A stretch of 64,000 bases of DNA from Bog-473 sp963836605 (GTDB lineage: Bacteria; Actinomycetota; Acidimicrobiia; Acidimicrobiales; RAAP-2): positions 1 to 64,000 of the forward strand of contig CAWIKB010000007.1 of the NCBI GenBank assembly GCA_963836605.1, given 5' to 3'. Positions 1 to 8,179 of the stretch are shown piece by piece. The notes beneath the pieces are model-generated. The model did not search any database. It worked only from the letters and a program-made list of their open reading frames with translations, and was not told the DNA's origin. The translations under genes and the position numbers were made by a program. The first letter of the stretch is position 1; each line of letters opens with the position of its first letter.

Positions 1-145
1 GCACCCCCTCGCCCTCCGTGGTCAGCTCGAGCACGTGGATGAGGACCCGGCCCATCGCGAAGAGGCGTGAGAAACCGCTGAAAGCGAAAGCCTGGAGCCT
101 GGGGTCGCCCCCGCTGGGTGCTGATGGGTCGAGAACCTGGCCCAT
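1..145 (-). CDS. Partial gene at the left edge, unknown function
   Basis: An open frame starts at an ATG at 145 and runs leftward for 48 codons without a stop, leaving the window. Third positions are mostly G or C, as in the real genes around it. The visible N-terminus is MGQVLDPSAPSGGDP and then a segment containing RLFAMGRVLIHVLEL. No family was recognised and no strong ribosome site is visible. It is divergent from the PadR-type gene, and the short palindrome at 165-177 lies between them, so it could be a regulated partner. The call rests only on the open frame and codon use. Confidence 0.35.
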   Translation of the reverse strand, partial: MGQVLDPSAPSGGDPRLQAFAFSGFSRLFAMGRVLIHVLELTTEGEGV

Positions 146-164
146 CAGCTTTCGTGGCACTTGC

Positions 165-177
165 CTTGCAATGCAAG
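165..177. promoter_or_regulatory. 13-bp palindrome, candidate PadR operator
   Basis: CTTGCA-A-TGCAAG is a perfect inverted repeat with a one-base centre. It lies 24 bp before the PadR-type start and 19 bp from the start of the divergent partial gene. PadR regulators are usually autoregulated through short palindromes close to their own start, so this is the best operator candidate here. The assignment is by position and symmetry only. Confidence 0.4.
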
Positions 178-201
178 ATACCTCGGTGTACCTTGTGGTG
201 C

Positions 202-555
202 ATGGGAAAGGCTGATGGCCGGCGCAGCCAGTTGCTTCGGGGCGTTCTCGACCTCTGCCTTCTCGCCGTGATGAGCGAAGGCGCGGCATATGGCTATGAG
301 ATGACCAAGCGCCTGCGCGCGCGCGGTCTGTCGATCGTCGGGGAAGGATCGATCTATCCACTCCTCGGCAGATTGGAACGCGACGGCTGGGTCGAGACCC
401 GACGGGCCGCCAGCAATGGGGGCCCACCGCGGAAGTACTACAGCCTCTCGACCGATGGGGAGCTAGAGCTCGAAGCGGGCGTGAAGGAATGGCAGGCGGC
501 GCGTGATGCCATCGATGGCGCCCTCGGTTTGGTGAAAGTGGAGGTAGCGCCGTGA
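202..555 (+). CDS. PadR-family transcriptional regulator
   Basis: A 117-residue protein with the PadR winged-helix pattern. An N-terminal helix (LLRGVLDLCLLAVM) is followed by YGYEMTKRL near residue 31, the recognition-helix segment GSIYPLLGRLERDGW near 49-63, and the wing PRKYYSLSTDGE near 76-87. PadR proteins are dimeric repressors, often of efflux or multidrug genes. The ATG at 202 is preferred over upstream starts because homology-like sequence begins there. Its stop overlaps the GTG of the next gene (GTGA, 552-555), and the operon continues into an ABC exporter, a common PadR arrangement. The effector is unknown. Confidence 0.85.
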   Translation: MGKADGRRSQLLRGVLDLCLLAVMSEGAAYGYEMTKRLRARGLSIVGEGSIYPLLGRLERDGWVETRRAASNGGPPRKYYSLSTDGELELEAGVKEWQAARDAIDGALGLVKVEVAP

Positions 556-1163
556 TTGAATTCGTCGAGGAGTGTCGTCGAGAGTGGCGGAGCCTCGGAG
601 TCCCTGATCCCATCGCCAACGAGATGGCAACCGACCTGACGGCCGATATCGAGGAGGCCGAGTCCGAAGGGGGCTCCGCCGAAGATGTGCTCGGAAACAG
701 CTTCTTTGACCCTCGGCGCTTTGCGGCCGCCTGGGCGGGGGCCCGAGGAGTGACGGCCCCGTCGGCCCCGTCGGCCCCGTCGGTCGCCGATCGTTCGCGC
801 TGGCACTGGCCGGTCCTGGCCGTCACCCTGGCCTCCACCTCGGCTCTGATCGTCCTGGCCGCTGCGTTGCTGGTCGGCCGTCACAGCGCCGCGGTGGCCG
901 CCCCGGTCAGTCGGATCTTGAGGGTGCCTTACTCGTTCGGATCCGGTCCGGTGAAGCCTCCGTTCGGTATCTTCGTGCCGGGCCCGTCCTTCGGCGTGCA
1001 GCACAGTGCAGGCTTTGAGCTACTGATCTTGGTACTGCTTCTGGTCGGCGTGGCCGGCCTCGGTCTCGCCGCCCTCTATATCTTCCCCTGGTCTCGGCGC
1101 CGGCTCAATCTGACGGCTCGCAAGACCGGACGCACCAGGTGGCCGGAGGGATCGAGCCGATGA
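552..1163 (+). CDS. HAAS/DUF1700-like membrane protein
   Basis: A 203-residue protein with an N-terminal soluble helical part (about 1-60) of the kind found in HAAS/DUF1700 proteins: alternating acidic and hydrophobic residues and a GGSAEDVLG turn. A low-complexity linker with a 9-bp repeat encoding SAPSAPS follows, then two membrane segments at about 86-108 and 156-178 and a basic C-terminal tail. Such proteins commonly follow a PadR gene and are thought to work with it or with the neighbouring exporter. It starts with GTG overlapping the PadR stop by four bases, so translation is probably coupled. The role is inferred from context. Confidence 0.6.
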   Translation: MIEFVEECRREWRSLGVPDPIANEMATDLTADIEEAESEGGSAEDVLGNSFFDPRRFAAAWAGARGVTAPSAPSAPSVADRSRWHWPVLAVTLASTSALIVLAAALLVGRHSAAVAAPVSRILRVPYSFGSGPVKPPFGIFVPGPSFGVQHSAGFELLILVLLLVGVAGLGLAALYIFPWSRRRLNLTARKTGRTRWPEGSSR

Positions 1164-1218
1164 CAGGGCCGCTGAGCGACAACCACCGCACGGCGGTGAC
1201 CACGAGGGTCGCCCTCGG

Positions 1219-2205
1219 ATGAGCGCGATCACCTTCGATGATGCAGCTCCCTCCCCGGCCACCGAGAGCCAATGGGCGGTCGAGACCCATGGGCTGACCA
1301 AGCGATTCGGTGACAACGTCGCCGTAAATGGAGTTGAACTTCTGGTCCCCCGGGGATGCGCCTTTGGCTACCTGGGTCCGAACGGGGCGGGCAAGACCAC
1401 ACTCATTCGGGTACTGCTGGGACTGACCCATGCCGATGCCGGCTCGATGTTCCTCCTGGGGCACGAGGTGCCCCGCCATCGCGACCAGGCCCTGGCCCGA
1501 GTCGGTGCCATCGTCGACGAGCCCCGGTTTCACGGCCATCTGACCGGCCGGCAAAACCTCCAGATGCTCGCCGCCGCACGCGAGCGCCAAGCCCGCGACC
1601 GCATCGGGCCGTCACTCGAACGGGTCGGCATCTTGCACCGCGCCGACGACAAGGTGTCCAAGTACTCGATGGGCATGCGCCAGCGCCTCGGTGTGGCGGC
1701 CTGCCTGATCGGTGACCCTCAGCTGCTGATCCTCGACGAGCCGATGAACGGGCTCGACCCGGCTGGCATGCAGGACATGCGCGAGATGATCCTCTCGCTG
1801 GTGGCCGAGGGCCGCACGGTCGTGCTTTCCTCGCACCTCCTCGACGAGGTGGAGCGGACCTGCGACGCCGTCGCCATCGTGGACCGGGGCAGCGTGGTGC
1901 GCCAGGGACCGATCTCGGACCTGCTGGCGGGGGCGTCGCTCGTGCTCCAGGTCGAATGCTCCGATCCCGATCGGGCCGCCGCCCTCATCGCCGCCACCAC
2001 CCTTGCCGGCGGCGGGGCGGATGTCACTGCCGAACGGACCGGGCTGGGTGTCACCCTGCCGGCGGGGACGGGGCGCGAAGTGATCGCCGAGATCAACCGG
2101 GTGCTCGTCGAAGGCGGTATCTCGGTCTACCGACTCCAGGAGATCCAGGCTTCGCTCGAATCGTGGTTCCTCCAGGTCACGAGCCGATTGGGAGAAACAC
2201 AATGA
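1219..2205 (+). CDS. ABC transporter ATP-binding protein (exporter type)
   Basis: A 328-residue ATPase with Walker A GPNGAGKT at 53-60, a signature stretch YSMGMRQRLG near 150, Walker B LLILDEP near 172 and the H-loop SSHLLDEVE near 205. The C-terminal ~100 residues form the accessory domain usual in CcmA/DrrA-like exporter ATPases. It supplies ATP hydrolysis for the permease encoded immediately downstream. The two genes overlap at ATGA (2202-2205). The substrate cannot be read from sequence; the PadR regulator suggests drug, lipid or peptide export. Confidence 0.9.
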   Translation: MSAITFDDAAPSPATESQWAVETHGLTKRFGDNVAVNGVELLVPRGCAFGYLGPNGAGKTTLIRVLLGLTHADAGSMFLLGHEVPRHRDQALARVGAIVDEPRFHGHLTGRQNLQMLAAARERQARDRIGPSLERVGILHRADDKVSKYSMGMRQRLGVAACLIGDPQLLILDEPMNGLDPAGMQDMREMILSLVAEGRTVVLSSHLLDEVERTCDAVAIVDRGSVVRQGPISDLLAGASLVLQVECSDPDRAAALIAATTLAGGGADVTAERTGLGVTLPAGTGREVIAEINRVLVEGGISVYRLQEIQASLESWFLQVTSRLGETQ

Positions 2206-3410
2206 CGGCGCGGCCGGCCGAGGTGACCTCGACCGCGACCCCGTTGCCTGCTGGGGCGCCGGTTGCTGCGGCACCGGATCACCGGGGGTCGTGGATCCCG
2301 TCGTTCGCGATGATCAACACGAGGTTCATGGAACTGCGGAGGCGTCGCGGCCTCATGATCACTCTCATCCTGGTCACCGTCGGGATCCCCACGGTCTTCC
2401 TGGCCATCCGGCTGCTGCTCCATGCCGTTGCGCCCAAGACCTACGGACCGGCCGGGGGCTATGAGATCTACAGCGCGCTGGTCGCCGGAGTGCTGTACGT
2501 CTTCGGTTTCATCGTGGCGGCCACCCTCGGCGCCACCGCCGGATCGAGCGACCTCACCGACGGGATGTTCCGTCACCTCGTGGTGACCGGCCGATCACGC
2601 TTGGCGCTCTATCTGGCTCGGATCCCGGCCGGCCTCGCCATCATCGTGTCCCTGGTGGCGGTGGGCTTCACCATCGTCTGCGCGGTCTGCGTCTTCGCCG
2701 CGCCCACCCGTCTCAGCTACCAGGGCGTGAATGTGCCCGTCAACCTGTCGAGCGCCGGTCTTCAGAGCTGGGCTGCCGACCACGCGGATGAGGTCATCTG
2801 CAACTTCGGGTTCAGGATCGGACCGTCCGGCCCGAGTTCCGACATCAACGCGGCGGTCAACAGCGTCCCGTGCGGCAATGGCCCTGGGGGCCGCGTCTTC
2901 AAGCAACCTCCAGGGTCCCCTGCCCCCCCACAAGCCTCGCAAGCCCAGATCAGGCAAGCGGCGGCCCAGATCGCCCGGACCGACTATGCCGACTACGCGC
3001 GGCAATTCCTGTATCCGTCGTATTCGCTGATGATCAAGAGCGGGCTGTGGCTCGAGCTCGAAGCGGTCATCGGCTTCGTCGTCGGGTTAGGCCTCGGAGC
3101 GCTGACCGGGCAGCGGACGGTGACCGTGGTCGTCATGATCGTGCTCGAGGTCGTGCTGACACCGATCCTCTCCCGGGCGCGGATCCCGCATCTGGTGAAC
3201 CTCCAGCGTGCGGTGGTCGGCCTGGCCACGGCCCACCTGGCCCCGGGCGGGCTGCCCGTGCTCGGCGGTGGCGGCGGTGGGCCCGGGGGCAGTGGCGGGA
3301 ATTCAGCCCTGCTGCCCGAGACCACCACCGTGGCCGTCTGCGTGATCATCGCGTGGTTGGTGGGCTGGTCAGTCCTCGGCGCGTGGCGAATGATGACCCG
3401 GGACGCCTGA
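2202..3410 (+). CDS. ABC transporter permease
   Basis: A 402-residue membrane protein that starts at the ATG overlapping the ATPase stop. Hydrophobic segments lie near 50-74, 91-114, 142-166, 285-330 and 372-394. An unusually long extracytoplasmic stretch of roughly 115 residues sits between the third segment and the C-terminal half. This fits an ABC-2 type permease subunit working with the preceding ATPase. A glycine-rich run (GGGGGGPGGSGG) lies just before the last membrane segment. The long loop may contact substrate; its function is unknown. Confidence 0.8.
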   Translation: MTARPAEVTSTATPLPAGAPVAAAPDHRGSWIPSFAMINTRFMELRRRRGLMITLILVTVGIPTVFLAIRLLLHAVAPKTYGPAGGYEIYSALVAGVLYVFGFIVAATLGATAGSSDLTDGMFRHLVVTGRSRLALYLARIPAGLAIIVSLVAVGFTIVCAVCVFAAPTRLSYQGVNVPVNLSSAGLQSWAADHADEVICNFGFRIGPSGPSSDINAAVNSVPCGNGPGGRVFKQPPGSPAPPQASQAQIRQAAAQIARTDYADYARQFLYPSYSLMIKSGLWLELEAVIGFVVGLGLGALTGQRTVTVVVMIVLEVVLTPILSRARIPHLVNLQRAVVGLATAHLAPGGLPVLGGGGGGPGGSGGNSALLPETTTVAVCVIIAWLVGWSVLGAWRMMTRDA

Positions 3411-3458
3411 AGCAAGGCCCCCCAGTCACCACTCATCGTAAACGATCAGACTGGTGCA

Positions 3459-3825
3459 GTGCTTCTCATTGATGCTGCGAACGTCGTCGGATCTCGTCCG
3501 ACCGGCTGGTGGCGGGATCGCGCTGGAGCGGCCCGAGCATTCGTAGATCAGGTAACCGCCGCCGCGGGGTCAGGCCGCCTTCCCGTCCCCGTTGTTGTGG
3601 TTCTCGAAGGGAAGGCTCGCGCTCGGGGTCCCAGCCGGCGTCGCCGATGAGGTGACGGTCCTTCATGCGGTCGGCAGCGGTGATGACATGCTCGTAGACG
3701 TCGCTTCAGAAGCGTCCGATCAGGTCACGCTGGTCACAGCGGATCGCGGCTTGCGGCAACGGGCCGAAGCCCTGGGAGCGAGTGTTGCGGGACCGGGCTG
3801 GCTCTTGGAACTGCTCGAGCGATGA
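3459..3825 (+). pseudogene. NYN-domain RNase-like protein, split by a frameshift
   Basis: The first half (from GTG 3459) reads LLIDAANVVGSRPTGWWRD and then VPVVVVLEGKARA. The second half, in the next frame, reads GVPAGVADEVTVLHAVGSGDD and then VTLVTADRGLRQRAEALGA ending in GPGWLLELLER. Together they match the small actinobacterial NYN/PIN-like family: an Asp-Asn nucleotide-binding start, a GSGDD acidic motif and a TADR acidic motif, typical of metal-dependent RNases. Removing one base in the CGGGG run near 3624-3628 restores a single ~122-residue protein. It is either a sequencing indel or a recent inactivation. Confidence 0.7.
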
Positions 3826-3846
3826 ACTTGACACTGAGGTAGGCCG

Positions 3847-3869
3847 CGCCCTTGTCGAACTGAAGGGCG
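3847..3869. terminator. Hairpin between convergent genes
   Basis: CGCCCTT (3847-3853) pairs with AAGGGCG (3863-3869) over a 9-base loop and is followed by GTCTTT. It sits in the 63-bp space between the NYN-like gene and the convergent esterase. A bidirectional intrinsic terminator is plausible, although the T-run is short. Confidence 0.4.
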
Positions 3870-3888
3870 GTCTTTCGCGGATAGTTGA

Positions 3889-4650
3889 TCAGCCATTGGG
3901 TCTGAGGGGGGCTACCGGCTTCGTCGTCGTTGCCTCGACGAGGAGTTGCGCCAGTTCCGCCGGCCGGCTCAGGAACGGCGAATGGGAGGACTCGATGCTC
4001 AGTGGTTCGACACCGAGGCGACGAGCGGTCACGTCGGCGAGCCACCGGGGTTGTGCCCGATCCTCCGAGCAGAGAACGAAGCTGCGTGGGAGGTCCGCTT
4101 CCCAGAATCGTGGGACCGAAATCGGCGTGCTCGCCGTGTCTCCTGCGCTCTCTGGGGTCAGCTGTTCGAACGCCCACCGAGCAGTCTCGTCGTCGCAGTC
4201 ATGGTAGAAGAGCTTCTTCGCGCCCTCTACGTCAGCAAACGCCATCGAACCGTCGTCGTAGAAGGTCAAGTGCTCCAGCATTCCGGTTACGTCGTAGTCG
4301 CCCTCGATTCCACCGTCGTCCCGGTACACCAGTGCGTCCTGCAGGAGTCGATCTTCCAGTGGAAGTGCCGCAGCCAGGTAGACCACGTGGCTGACAAGGT
4401 CCGGGGCGGCGTCGGCGGCACGGGTGATCTCCAGGCCGCCACCAGAATGACCGACGAGCACGTCACCCGACCGGAGCACATCGAGCACCGCGTCGAGGCG
4501 ACGAGGCAAGGTGGCCTCTTCGTGCACACGTTCGCCGTGGCCCGGGATATCGATGGCGATTGCTTCGTGGCCGAGATTCTCAAGTTCCGGGATGGTTCTG
4601 TTCCAGCACCATGCGCCGTGGAACCCGCCGTGAATCAGAACGAAGCGCAT
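3889..4650 (-). CDS. Alpha/beta-fold hydrolase (salicylate/methyl-ester esterase type)
   Basis: A 253-residue single-domain hydrolase. The oxyanion motif HGGFHGAWCW is at residues 8-17, the nucleophile elbow VGHSGGG has its serine at 69, and the catalytic histidine lies in SSHSPFL near 223. The acid is probably the Asp in CSEDR. The short length and HGGFHGAWCW start resemble the plant methylesterase-like/EstC family that hydrolyses small esters. It is intracellular, with no signal peptide. It stands alone, convergent with the NYN-like gene and divergent from the HAD gene; its substrate is unknown. Confidence 0.8.
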   Translation of the reverse strand: MRFVLIHGGFHGAWCWNRTIPELENLGHEAIAIDIPGHGERVHEEATLPRRLDAVLDVLRSGDVLVGHSGGGLEITRAADAAPDLVSHVVYLAAALPLEDRLLQDALVYRDDGGIEGDYDVTGMLEHLTFYDDGSMAFADVEGAKKLFYHDCDDETARWAFEQLTPESAGDTASTPISVPRFWEADLPRSFVLCSEDRAQPRWLADVTARRLGVEPLSIESSHSPFLSRPAELAQLLVEATTTKPVAPLRPNG

Positions 4651-4882
4651 GTCGCCGGTAGACCTCCAATGCCCCTGGGATCACAGGATCTCGGTGTGTG
4701 GCCCATGTGGTGGCGGACTCTGGCACCAATCGCTCAGCGCTGTCAACGATGCCGTTGAGCCGGTCCGTGGGGGGACACGTCGCAGGCAAATCTGGCTGTT
4801 CTCGGGCGTGCGCACCCAGTCGCCGGGTCGGGGCGGCCGGGCGGATTCTCATTGATCGTCGGGTGAGCGCCAAACTGGCGAC

Positions 4883-5566
4883 ATGCAAGGAGTGCTGCTT
4901 GATGTAGGTGGAGTCTTTCTGGTTCCAAGTCGAGATCGGGTGGTCGAAGCACTTGGTGACCTGATCGGAACGTTGTCCGACGCAGAGTGCGATCGGGCGC
5001 ATTTCGAGGGTATCCACTCGCTTGATACAGCCAATGCGCCGAAAAATCGTGAATGGCGGGTCTATCTCGGCGGTTATCTCTCGTCGTTGCAGATTCCCGA
5101 GGATCGGCTTGAACGAGCCATCGATACGCTCATTCCGGTGTGGAGGGGGCCGTCACTCGACTTGTGGCGGCGTGTCCTCAACGGGTCGCCCGCTGGACTG
5201 CGGACCCTGCATCGGGCCGATCTCAAGTTGGGAATTGTGAGTAACTCCGATGGTTCCGTCGAAGAGGAGCTGGCGCGAGATGAGATCTGCCAGGTCGGAC
5301 CGGGACCGGGCGTCCCCGTCCTCACAATCGTTGATTCTGGGGTCGTGGGCGTGGCAAAACCAGATCCGAAGATCTTCGATTTTGCGCTTCCGGCCCTTGG
5401 ATCGGATCCTTCCAACGTGATTTACGTGGGTGACAGCGTGACGTTCGATGTTCGGTCCGCCGAGGCCGCTGGGATGACGCCCCTGCATTTTGATCTATTC
5501 GGCCTCTGTGAGGAGGTGGATCATTCCCATATCGCTCACGTCGGCGAGGTATTGCGCCACGTGTGA
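4883..5566 (+). CDS. HAD-superfamily hydrolase
   Basis: A 227-residue phosphatase-like protein. Motif I is LLDVGGVFL with nucleophile Asp7 and glycine instead of the usual second Asp, as in the epoxide-hydrolase N-terminal/HAD-IA group. Motif II is IVSNSDGS, motif III is the Lys of GVAKPDPKIF, and motif IV is YVGDSVTFDV. The helical cap lies between residues ~15 and 95. The start ATG 4883 is preceded by a weak ribosome site. A decayed partial copy lies about 3 kb downstream (7975-8113). The substrate is not predictable. Confidence 0.8.
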   Translation: MQGVLLDVGGVFLVPSRDRVVEALGDLIGTLSDAECDRAHFEGIHSLDTANAPKNREWRVYLGGYLSSLQIPEDRLERAIDTLIPVWRGPSLDLWRRVLNGSPAGLRTLHRADLKLGIVSNSDGSVEEELARDEICQVGPGPGVPVLTIVDSGVVGVAKPDPKIFDFALPALGSDPSNVIYVGDSVTFDVRSAEAAGMTPLHFDLFGLCEEVDHSHIAHVGEVLRHV

Positions 5567-5638
5567 GTCTGCAGCTCCGACACGTTGGTCCCTGTGGGCT
5601 GTTCCCCGGGCTGCACCTCGGTACTTCCTGGCGGTCGA

Positions 5639-6319
5639 TCAGCCACCGCGGCCGACGCTGGCCAATATCGGGTGTTGACCGAACCACTCAGGGATGCGAC
5701 GGGTGAGGTCCCGCTGGCCTCGCATCCTGATGCGCCCGTCGGCCAGGGCGTCGGTAAAGCGAGCATCACCCATCCACACCTCGGTCAGGGTGCGCAGGTC
5801 GGCATCTACGACCACATCCACCTCGAACCCCGGGTCGGTCAAGCAGAGATCGACGTCGCCACCGCCTACGACGACCCAGTAAAAGCGCCGTTTGGGAGGC
5901 ATCGATGCAAACGTCAGCTCGATGACGACACGGCGATCCCCGAATTCGCCGGGGGCCAGGAACCGACGCACGTCCCACAGCAGCAAGCCCGGATCGAGGT
6001 CGTCGGGCCCGTAGTCGCTGCGGGCCCAGCGCTGTCCCCACTCCCCGAGGCCCTGGATCAGCGGGAACAGCTCGCTCCCTGCCTCCGTCAGACTGTACGT
6101 AGGCCCGGTGACGGTAGGGGTGCACACGACCACCCCGGCCAACTCGAGCTCCTTGAGTCGTTTGGACAGCATCGAGGGCGAGCAGGTGGGCACGCCGCGA
6201 CGAATTTCGTTGAAGCGGGTGCTGCCGACCAGCAGCTCACGAAGGATGAGCGGCGTCCACCGCTGGCAGACGACCTCAGCACCTTTGGACACGGGGCAGA
6301 ACTGCGCGTAGCCGCTCAT
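5639..6319 (-). CDS. HxlR-family transcriptional regulator with C-terminal SCP2-like domain
   Basis: A 226-residue protein. The N-terminal ~100 residues are HxlR-type: CPVSKGAEVVCQRWTPLILREL, then TRFNEIRRG and SPSMLSKRLKELELAGVV, the winged helix-turn-helix. The conserved Cys in CPVSK is the residue that senses thiol reagents or aldehydes in some members. The C-terminal half (about 120-226) looks like an SCP2/sterol-carrier-like domain, a fusion often seen in actinobacteria. It is divergent from the methyltransferase at 6433, and the shared upstream region carries a direct repeat, so it probably controls that gene. Confidence 0.85.
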   Translation of the reverse strand: MSGYAQFCPVSKGAEVVCQRWTPLILRELLVGSTRFNEIRRGVPTCSPSMLSKRLKELELAGVVVCTPTVTGPTYSLTEAGSELFPLIQGLGEWGQRWARSDYGPDDLDPGLLLWDVRRFLAPGEFGDRRVVIELTFASMPPKRRFYWVVVGGGDVDLCLTDPGFEVDVVVDADLRTLTEVWMGDARFTDALADGRIRMRGQRDLTRRIPEWFGQHPILASVGRGG

Positions 6320-6379
6320 CTATGCAGGTTAACCGCGCTCCAGTTTCTGTACTACCCCCGAGCAACCCGGGGTGCCAGG

Positions 6380-6411
6380 ATGATCGTGTCAACCATGATG
6401 ATCGTGTCAAC
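6380..6411. promoter_or_regulatory. Two direct 14-bp repeats in the HxlR/methyltransferase intergenic region
   Basis: ATGATCGTGTCAAC occurs at 6380-6393 and again at 6398-6411, spaced 18 bp start to start. Read on the minus strand each copy begins GTTGACA, containing the -35-like hexamer TTGACA. They lie in the 113-bp region between two divergent starts. Likely roles are an HxlR operator, promoter elements for the regulator itself, or both. Confidence 0.45.
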
Positions 6412-6432
6412 AATAGGGAGGGAACGAACGCC

Positions 6433-7245
6433 ATGAATCCGAATCAGGCACTCTGGGAAAAAGGTGATTTCACCAAAATCGCGGCGAGCATGCGGGACAG
6501 TGGTGAGGCGCTCGTCAAGGAGCTATCGATCACGAGTGGTCTCGAGGTCTTGGACCTTGGGTGTGGCGACGGGACCACCGCCATACCGGCCGCTGCCCTC
6601 GGTGCGAATGTGCTGGGGGTCGACATCGCCAGCAACCTCGTGGAGGCCGGCAACGCCCGAGCCCAGATCCTCGGCCTCACCAACTGTCGGTTCGAGGTGG
6701 GCGACGCCACCGACCTGCGTGGTCTCGAGGACGATAGCTTCGACCTCGTCGTCAGCATCTTCGGCGCGATGTTCGCGCCGAAGCCACACGATGTTGCCAA
6801 GGAGGTCACCCGGGTGACGCGGCCCGGCGGACGCATCGTCATGGGCAATTGGATACCCAACGACCCGACACTCGTTGCACAGATCCTCAAGATCAGCGCG
6901 GCCTACTCGCCGCCTCCTCCGGAAGGGTTCATCAGCCCGATGACGTGGGGGATCGAGGAGCACGTGGCCGAGCGCTTCGTCGGCGCGGGCGTCCCGGAAA
7001 GACAGATCTCGTTCGAGCGGGACACGTACACCTTTCACTATCCGGCCCCGCCCTCGGAGCTCCTCGCCGAGTTCCGGACGTACTACGGGCCGACGATGAA
7101 CGCATTCGAAGCTGCCGCCGGCAACGGCCGGGAGGCCGAGCTCCAGGCCGAGCTGGAAGCCCTCTTCAACGATCGGAATGCGAGCCAGAGCGACGACGAG
7201 ACGTCGATTCCCGCAACGTTCCTACGTGTGACGGTTTCGATCTGA
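6433..7245 (+). CDS. Class I SAM-dependent methyltransferase
   Basis: A 270-residue enzyme. Motif I is VLDLGCGDGTTAIPAA near 43-58, with an acidic residue ending strand 2 (LGVDIAS), motif II-like DSFDLVVSIFGAMFAPKP and the post-motif RVTRPGGRIVMGNW. This is the UbiE/Methyltransf_11-25 type acting on small molecules. The ATG at 6433 is chosen because GGGAGGGAACG lies just upstream. The product is probably cytoplasmic. Its divergent HxlR partner suggests induction by a reactive small molecule that may be its substrate. Confidence 0.85.
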   Translation: MNPNQALWEKGDFTKIAASMRDSGEALVKELSITSGLEVLDLGCGDGTTAIPAAALGANVLGVDIASNLVEAGNARAQILGLTNCRFEVGDATDLRGLEDDSFDLVVSIFGAMFAPKPHDVAKEVTRVTRPGGRIVMGNWIPNDPTLVAQILKISAAYSPPPPEGFISPMTWGIEEHVAERFVGAGVPERQISFERDTYTFHYPAPPSELLAEFRTYYGPTMNAFEAAAGNGREAELQAELEALFNDRNASQSDDETSIPATFLRVTVSI

Positions 7246-7486
7246 CGGGTTCCAGTCGGATCCTCGAGGAATATCGAACGATGAGGGGAAATCTTCGATG
7301 ACCTTCATCAAGGTCAAGGAGCGCTGAGGTCATCGAATTCCAGACCGATCGTGCGTCGACGAGCTCGCTGCCCTCCTTGGGGCTGTGTGACGGACGCACG
7401 TGCGGGAATGGCTGAGACGTTCCGGATCTCGTGCCAATCGAGGACTCTCGCTACATTGAGGCCTTCACCACGACGAGAGGATCCCG

Positions 7487-7798
7487 ATGTCGTCAATCTC
7501 AGGGCCCGAGCATCTCAGCGGCCATCATCGAGACACCCTGCTACAGATCTTTCAGCAAAAGACGAACCACAACGTCGAATGGCACGACGTCATCTCATTG
7601 CTCGAGGCAGTCGGATCCATCGAACAACAGCACGACGACATGTTTCTGTTCCGCATCGGCCAAGAGACCGAGGTTCTCAGGCGTCCCAGTGACAAGGACA
7701 TCGACGGACAACAACTCGTCGACTTGCGCCGAATATTGACGAATGCCGGCTACGACACCCTGGCCGCAGACCTCGAGGACAGGGGCAACGAGGACTGA
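7487..7798 (+). CDS. Small conserved actinobacterial protein, HicA-like
   Basis: A 103-residue protein beginning MSSISGPEHLSGHHRDTLL, with a central NVEWHDVISLLEAVGSIEQQHD and a C-terminal KDIDGQQLVDLRRILTNAGYD. This pattern is recalled from a widespread actinobacterial family that resembles HicA-type double-stranded RNA-binding folds: the WHDV..LL..VG region and a charged strand. No HicB partner lies next to it. GAGAGGAT before the ATG is a usable ribosome site. The function is not established and a toxin role is only a possibility. Confidence 0.6.
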   Translation: MSSISGPEHLSGHHRDTLLQIFQQKTNHNVEWHDVISLLEAVGSIEQQHDDMFLFRIGQETEVLRRPSDKDIDGQQLVDLRRILTNAGYDTLAADLEDRGNED

Positions 7799-7974
7799 AA
7801 ATGGCCGACGGCTGGAGCAACCGCCGACGTTAATCTGATTGCCTAAAGACGAAGATCCAACTCCCAGGCGGAGGCCACGTCGGTCGCTACCAACCCAAAC
7901 ATCCGACGGCATTGTCGGTACGACCCTCTTGATCCCTCCCCGTCGAGACTGCCCTTGACCACTGCCGAGGCGGG

Positions 7975-8113
7975 GGTGGAGTCTCTTTTTTCCGAGTCGG
8001 GATCGGCTAATCGAAGCACTTGGCTCTGTCGCAACAGCAGATCCGAGCAATCCTTGAATTTGCGCTTCCGGCTCTTGGATTGGACCCTTCCAACGTCGTC
8101 TCGTAGGTGACGA
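7975..8113 (+). pseudogene. Decayed remnant of the HAD hydrolase gene
   Basis: Two blocks align with the intact HAD gene at 4883. Block one (about 7975-8024) matches 4905-4956, including GGTGGAGTCT and TCGAAGCACTTGG. Block two (8038-8113) matches 5361-5437, including TTTGCGCTTCCGG and CCTTCCAACGT. About 400 bp between the blocks is missing and the frame is broken several times. This is a partial duplicate in advanced decay. It lies in the 380-bp space between the HicA-like gene and the pentapeptide gene, which holds nothing else recognisable. Confidence 0.75.
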
Positions 8114-8179
8114 TCACGAGGTTGCTACCTCACGATCCCCTGTCGAAGTCGTGGTTGGTGTCTTGCTCGAGGGATGGCG

